64,000 nt of DNA, taken from assembly GCF_046736045.1 (NCBI RefSeq), contig NZ_CP177134.1, positions 1,302,001-1,366,000 on the forward strand. Direction: 5' to 3'. Below are positions 60,057 to 64,000 of this stretch, in pieces. Position 1 is the first letter of the stretch; each line of letters starts with the position of its first letter. The position numbers were made by a program, and so were the translations under genes. Below the pieces are notes generated by a model. It worked only from the letters and a program-made list of their open reading frames with translations, ran no database searches and was not told the origin of the DNA. The stretch comes from Leptospira_A sp046736045 (GTDB lineage: Bacteria > Spirochaetota > Leptospiria > Leptospirales > Leptospiraceae).

Positions 60057-61577
60057 ATGATTTTCATCTCTTTGCCGCTTTGGCTTGTGACATGTACTCC
60101 TAGTTTGGATCAATCGGTACTTGATACTTTTTCACAACTACAGTTTTTACAGTGTTCTGCGGGGCAAACAACGTCTTGTCGAACAAAAACAAGTTTATCC
60201 GTTGTTTCCATTGAGCCTCAAGATAAAGCCGATCTTGTCAGCACGGATATATCCATTCGAATTAGTTTGAGTGAGAAAATTTCATCCGAATCTATTACGC
60301 TGCAATCTTCTTCGGGAGCTTGCAGTCAATCCATCCAGCTAGGAGATGCCAATTTTGAAAATTGTGTAGGATTGAGTTTAGTAGCTAATGCCGATCAGAC
60401 GGTAACTTTGAAACCAACTGCAAAGTTAGATGCTAATAAAGTTTATAAAATAAAAATTAAAAATGCAATCCTAGCTGTGAGTGGATTGAAATTAGTTTCA
60501 GACTATGTGCAAGAAACAGGATTTAAAACTGCGTTCGTTCCGGATACAACACCTCCGACAGTTTCAGGGACATTGAGTTTTTCAGGAATCTCTGCTACCG
60601 GTTTGACGGTGAACTGGAATGCAGCTTCGGATGACTTCACTGCATCTGCCAATTTACAATACAAGTTGGTAAAAGATAATGTTTCTGTTTCCAATATCAA
60701 TACGATCTCATTGGCAAATTCCAAGTCAGGTGCCGATTTGGTTTTGGATTGGACCACGAATGCTCTGAGCCAATCGGTTATATCTCTAACTGCCTCAACC
60801 AGTTATCATTTTACAGTTTTGGTAAGGGATTCCTCCGGTAATGTTTCTCAATACACACCTTCCACACAAATGACCGCCGCCCCTCCGGATGTAACGGCAC
60901 CGACTACTGGAACAGCTATATCCATACCTTTTGCTTCCGTATTGCCAACAGGTATGACTTTGGACTGGGGAGCGGGATCGGATGCAGTAACAATTACTGC
61001 GAATTTGGAATACAAATTGGTAAAAGACAATTCATCAACAGCAAATATCAGTACAGTTGCGTTAGCAAATGCTAAGTCAGGCTCGGATCTTTTGATGAAC
61101 TGGTCTGCAAATATACTATTGAAAATTGTTACCGGGCTAACTGCTTCTACTACATATCATTTTGCAGTTCTTGTTCGGGATGCTGCCGGCAATATGAGTT
61201 TGTATTCTCCTGTTTCTATGATGACTTCTGCTCCTGATGTTACACCGCCTGTTTTTAGTGGTCTATCTTCTGCGATTAATTTTGGTAATGGGAGTGTAGG
61301 TACAATTTGGTCAGCAGGTACGGATTCTACTTCTCCTCAATCCAATCTAGTTTATGAAATTTGTTATAATAATTCTTCCGGGGTTTGCTTTTCAAGTTTT
61401 ACACCTAACGGAGGAATTACTTCCGCAGGTGCAACAAGTTTTACCGTTACCGGGTTAACCGACGGAACTTATTATTTCGTTGTTCGGTGCAGAGACGAAG
61501 CAGGAAATGTAAATACCGGCTCTGTGGAATTTCCTTTGACAACTACAGGTTGCCCTGGTCCCGCTACTTGCTCTTAA
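60057..61577 (+). CDS. Ig-like/fibronectin type III repeat lipoprotein
   Basis: This 506-residue protein has a signal ending PLWLVTC (Cys about 14), an Ig-like domain (VVSIEPQDKADLVSTDISI, KIKIKNAILAVSG), and then three FN3-like repeats separated by DTTPPTVSG, DVTAPTTG and DVTPPVFSG junctions. Two repeats share the near-identical pattern NLQYKLVKDN...ANSKSG and NLEYKLVKDN...ANAKSG, which suggests recent duplication. It should be exposed on the surface. I use ATG 60057 because it starts the signal peptide directly; an ATG at 60006 is also in frame. Confidence 0.75.
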   Translation: MIFISLPLWLVTCTPSLDQSVLDTFSQLQFLQCSAGQTTSCRTKTSLSVVSIEPQDKADLVSTDISIRISLSEKISSESITLQSSSGACSQSIQLGDANFENCVGLSLVANADQTVTLKPTAKLDANKVYKIKIKNAILAVSGLKLVSDYVQETGFKTAFVPDTTPPTVSGTLSFSGISATGLTVNWNAASDDFTASANLQYKLVKDNVSVSNINTISLANSKSGADLVLDWTTNALSQSVISLTASTSYHFTVLVRDSSGNVSQYTPSTQMTAAPPDVTAPTTGTAISIPFASVLPTGMTLDWGAGSDAVTITANLEYKLVKDNSSTANISTVALANAKSGSDLLMNWSANILLKIVTGLTASTTYHFAVLVRDAAGNMSLYSPVSMMTSAPDVTPPVFSGLSSAINFGNGSVGTIWSAGTDSTSPQSNLVYEICYNNSSGVCFSSFTPNGGITSAGATSFTVTGLTDGTYYFVVRCRDEAGNVNTGSVEFPLTTTGCPGPATCS

Positions 61578-61579
61578 TC

Positions 61580-63202
61580 CTAATTTCCAAAGATAATGGC
61601 TTCATTTGGAAACAGATGCAAGAAGCCATCTTCTAAATCCTGTTTCAAATAAGCCGGTCTTGGCGCCGTACTGAAAAGTATATCTTTCAAATTCCATTTT
61701 CTAGGATAGGAAACTTCCGCATCTTGGTTGCTAAAGTTTAAAAATATATAAGTTTCTTCTTTGCCTTCTTTTCGTTTATAGAAAAGAACATTTTTATCTT
61801 TGCTCAAATGAATTTTTAAATTACCTTTTCGCAAAGACTTACGATCCTTTCGAATTGCGATGAGTTTTTTATATGTATAAAACAAGGAAGATTTATCTTC
61901 TTTCTGAGTTTCTACATTCACTTCCTTTGATTTGGTATAAATCGGTAACCAAGGTTTGCCGGTTGTGAATCCCGATTTTTCGGAACTATCCCAAGCCATT
62001 GGAATTCTTTCCGGATCCCTTCCCGGATGAAAAGGCCAATATTTTTTTCCCACAGGATCTTGGATTTCTTTCCTTGCCACTTTCTGTCTTTCCATCCCGA
62101 TCTCTTCTCCGTAATAAAGAAAAGGAGTCCCTCGAAGAGTTAACATCATAACGGCAGCAATTCTGGCACGCGGGATGGTTTCTTTTCCATTCATATAACG
62201 AGTGATATGTCTTGGAAAATCATGGTTGGACAAAGTATAGTTCGGCCAATTGTCTTCTCCCAAAGCCGATTCAAAATCCCTTACAATTTGAAAATATTTT
62301 TCCGCCTTCCAAGGACTGAAAAGAAACATAAAATTAAAAGCAAGATGCAGTTCGTCATTTCGTCCGCAGTATGTCGCCGGTAAGGCGACATTTCCGGGAA
62401 AGTCCTGCATCACTTCACCAACAGACATTCTTGCAGGTTCATAGGAATCCAAAAGTTTGCGCAAACGACGCAGGATTCCATGCATTTCCGGACGGTCTCT
62501 ATCATAAGTATGAACTTGTTTATCAAAAGGACGGGGTCCTTTCATAAAGTATGAAATATTGTCCCTTAAAAATTCATCCTTCACATATAAATTAACAACG
62601 TCTAGACGGAAACCGTCTACGCCCATTTCGAGCCAAAAGCGGATCATTTTAAAAATAGCATCTTCAACTTCGGGATTTCTCCAGTTGAGATCCGGTTGTT
62701 CTTTTAAAAAAGAATGATAATAGTATTCGCCCGTTCTCTTGTCAAACTCCCAGGCAAGTCCTCCGAAAGTTCCCAGCCAGTTATTAGGAGGTCTGCCATG
62801 TACCGGTTCTTTCCAAATGTACCAATCACGTTTAGGACTGTTTTTAGATGATTTGGATTCTATAAACCATGGATGCAAATGGGAAGTATGATTCACAACA
62901 AGATCCATTATGATTTTGATATCTCTTTTATGAGCTTCCTTTAACAACCGTTTAAAGGTTGCTAAATCTCCAAAATCAGGATCAATCTGTTCATAGTCGG
63001 ATATATCGTAACCGAAATCCGCCATCGGAGACGGATATACCGGAGATAGCCAAATGGCATCTATGCCAAGCGAATCCTTGGAACCGGCAAGATAATCCAA
63101 ACGATCAATGATTCCTTGCAAATCTCCGATTCCATCACCATTCGAATCTTGAAAACTACGAGGATAAATCTGATAAATAACTGCTTCTTTCCACCAAACC
63201 AT
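61580..63202 (-). CDS. GH13 alpha-glucosidase
   Basis: This 540-residue enzyme has the GH13 motifs: YQIYPRSFQDSNGDGIGDLQG, MDLVVNHTS, the nucleophile Asp in GFRLDVVNLY, the acid Glu in SVGEVMQ, and LSNHDFPRH. This fits an oligo-1,6- or alpha-1,4-glucosidase acting on short oligosaccharides. There is no signal peptide, so it is cytoplasmic. Its stop lies two bases from the convergent FN3 gene, and its start lies two bases after the glnD stop, so it may share the glnD transcript. Confidence 0.92.
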   Translation of the reverse strand: MVWWKEAVIYQIYPRSFQDSNGDGIGDLQGIIDRLDYLAGSKDSLGIDAIWLSPVYPSPMADFGYDISDYEQIDPDFGDLATFKRLLKEAHKRDIKIIMDLVVNHTSHLHPWFIESKSSKNSPKRDWYIWKEPVHGRPPNNWLGTFGGLAWEFDKRTGEYYYHSFLKEQPDLNWRNPEVEDAIFKMIRFWLEMGVDGFRLDVVNLYVKDEFLRDNISYFMKGPRPFDKQVHTYDRDRPEMHGILRRLRKLLDSYEPARMSVGEVMQDFPGNVALPATYCGRNDELHLAFNFMFLFSPWKAEKYFQIVRDFESALGEDNWPNYTLSNHDFPRHITRYMNGKETIPRARIAAVMMLTLRGTPFLYYGEEIGMERQKVARKEIQDPVGKKYWPFHPGRDPERIPMAWDSSEKSGFTTGKPWLPIYTKSKEVNVETQKEDKSSLFYTYKKLIAIRKDRKSLRKGNLKIHLSKDKNVLFYKRKEGKEETYIFLNFSNQDAEVSYPRKWNLKDILFSTAPRPAYLKQDLEDGFLHLFPNEAIIFGN

Positions 63203-63204
63203 AA

Positions 63205-64000
63205 TTAAAAACTAATTTCGAATACGCCTTTATTTTGTTTCATTCGAGCGACTTCTAAAATTTTCTCCTTCAATGAAAATAAAATTTCGGAATTTTCCAA
63301 TTTTTGACCGAGTTTGGTTTGAATATAAAATGAATCATACGCAAAATCCGCGCTAGTTGATATGCGGACAAATATTACATCCAAATCAAAATCCAATAAC
63401 GTTTTTAAAATCCGATATACAAGACCGATTGAATCCGGAACCCTAATTTCCAATACCGAATAGGAATCGGATTGATCGTTTGAAAATTTTACCAATTCCT
63501 CCACCATGCCGTCGGGAATTTTGGGAGGAGAAGACCATATATGTTCTGTTAAAGATTCTTCTTCGATATTGATTTTCCCCGAAACACAATCGGCTATCAT
63601 GGTTTCGATATTTTGAATTTGTTCGGGAGCAATGGCACCACTTCCGAATTGATCGGTTATCTGGGATTGAATGATAATAATTCCATCATCGGTTCTGTAC
63701 AACCTCATACCAACAAGGTTCAAACCTAAGGAAGAAATCGTCCCACTAACAAAGAGTAATAACTGCCGGTTGAGTTCGCTGAAGATGGTAACAGTGATAA
63801 ATGCAGGTTCCGATTCCGAAACAAATCGAAATGGAATTTTCATATTTTTCCATTCCACTATGTTTACAAAATGTTGAAATACGCGACGTGGAGTATTATA
63901 ATTCAAATAGGATGAAGGTTTGATTGCAGTTGCATAATTCAGAATCTGGCTCGCGACTTCGGGTTCCAGTCCTTCTTTTTCCTGGAGATAAACTTCCAGC
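63205..64000 (-). CDS. glnD: C-terminal part of [protein-PII] uridylyltransferase-like GlnD, cut by window edge
   Basis: The frame is open to the right edge, so this is the 3' part of a longer gene; the TTG at 63906 need not be a start. The visible part has two ACT domains: FITVTIFSELNRQLLLFVSGTISSLGLNLVG with DDGIIIIQS, and SVLEIRVPDSIGLVYRILKTL with FYIQTKLGQKL. This matches the end of GlnD, which senses glutamine and modifies PII. The catalytic nucleotidyltransferase and HD domains lie outside the window. The assignment rests on the ACT pair and the linker only. Confidence 0.7.
   Translation of the reverse strand, partial: LEVYLQEKEGLEPEVASQILNYATAIKPSSYLNYNTPRRVFQHFVNIVEWKNMKIPFRFVSESEPAFITVTIFSELNRQLLLFVSGTISSLGLNLVGMRLYRTDDGIIIIQSQITDQFGSGAIAPEQIQNIETMIADCVSGKINIEEESLTEHIWSSPPKIPDGMVEELVKFSNDQSDSYSVLEIRVPDSIGLVYRILKTLLDFDLDVIFVRISTSADFAYDSFYIQTKLGQKLENSEILFSLKEKILEVARMKQNKGVFEISF

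Overview
The window looks like a stretch of a Leptospira chromosome, probably a non-pathogenic or intermediate species. The GC content is low, intergenic gaps are short, and many predicted lipoproteins have loose spirochaetal lipoboxes. It carries a DUF1564 gene (a family I know only from Leptospira), four TRL-like lipoproteins, a plant-type ferredoxin-NADP reductase and fliG. I cannot name the species from sequence alone. I see no prophage, insertion sequence, CRISPR array or recognisable defence island. The window opens inside an outer-membrane barrel gene and closes inside glnD. No gene-free gap exceeds about 300 bases.

Bases 1-5.8 kb: a mixed RNA/protein operon on the minus strand runs tRNA-Ser(UGA), tRNA-Ser(GCU), a small membrane protein, tRNA-Arg(ACG), tadA, tRNA-Ser(GGA), dnaX, ybaB, recR. 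tadA, whose product should modify tRNA-Arg(ACG), starts inside that tRNA gene. An RNA uracil-methyltransferase follows on the plus strand. Bases 5.8-16 kb hold a BFD ferredoxin/cupin/esterase/hydrolase string, a glycosyltransferase, folE, acs, a TPR protein and hppA.

Bases 16-24 kb: a long minus-strand run, probably one operon, contains queE, a RapA-like helicase, a dicarboxylate/amino-acid symporter, a GDSL lipoprotein, an outer-membrane barrel, a TRL-like protein, a coiled-coil protein, a second TRL-like protein and an Ig-like lipoprotein. Bases 24-32.8 kb: a vWA-STAS fusion, a PC4-like protein, FNR, a DUF3015/DUF4105-barrel pair, a zincin-like protein, a PAS-GGDEF-EAL protein and an M23 peptidase. 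Bases 32.8-39.8 kb: a hypothetical membrane protein diverges from a two-component operon (coiled-coil membrane protein, LuxR-type regulator, 7TMR-DISM kinase), followed by an OB-fold protein, a metallo-beta-lactamase-fold hydrolase with its TetR regulator and a visible operator, and DUF1564.

Bases 39.9-50.4 kb: fliG, a glycerophosphodiesterase lipoprotein, a second operon ending in a TRL pair (double-domain amidase, M1 aminopeptidase, TRL, TRL), a two-subunit GMC oxidoreductase and a TPR protein. Bases 50.4-64 kb: tonB-like, NusG paralogue, kdsD and aroD diverge from aroC, a response regulator, nuoG and nuoI. A hypothetical protein, a thiolase with its DUF35 partner, an Ig/FN3 lipoprotein, a GH13 glucosidase and glnD close the window.

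Points that most merit follow-up are the tRNA-Arg(ACG)/tadA overlap, the TRL-pair operons, the recR start without an NTG codon at the family-length position, the QueE cysteine spacing, the Asn in a hydrolase nucleophile position, the vWA-STAS fusion, and the barrel-only DUF4105 relative.
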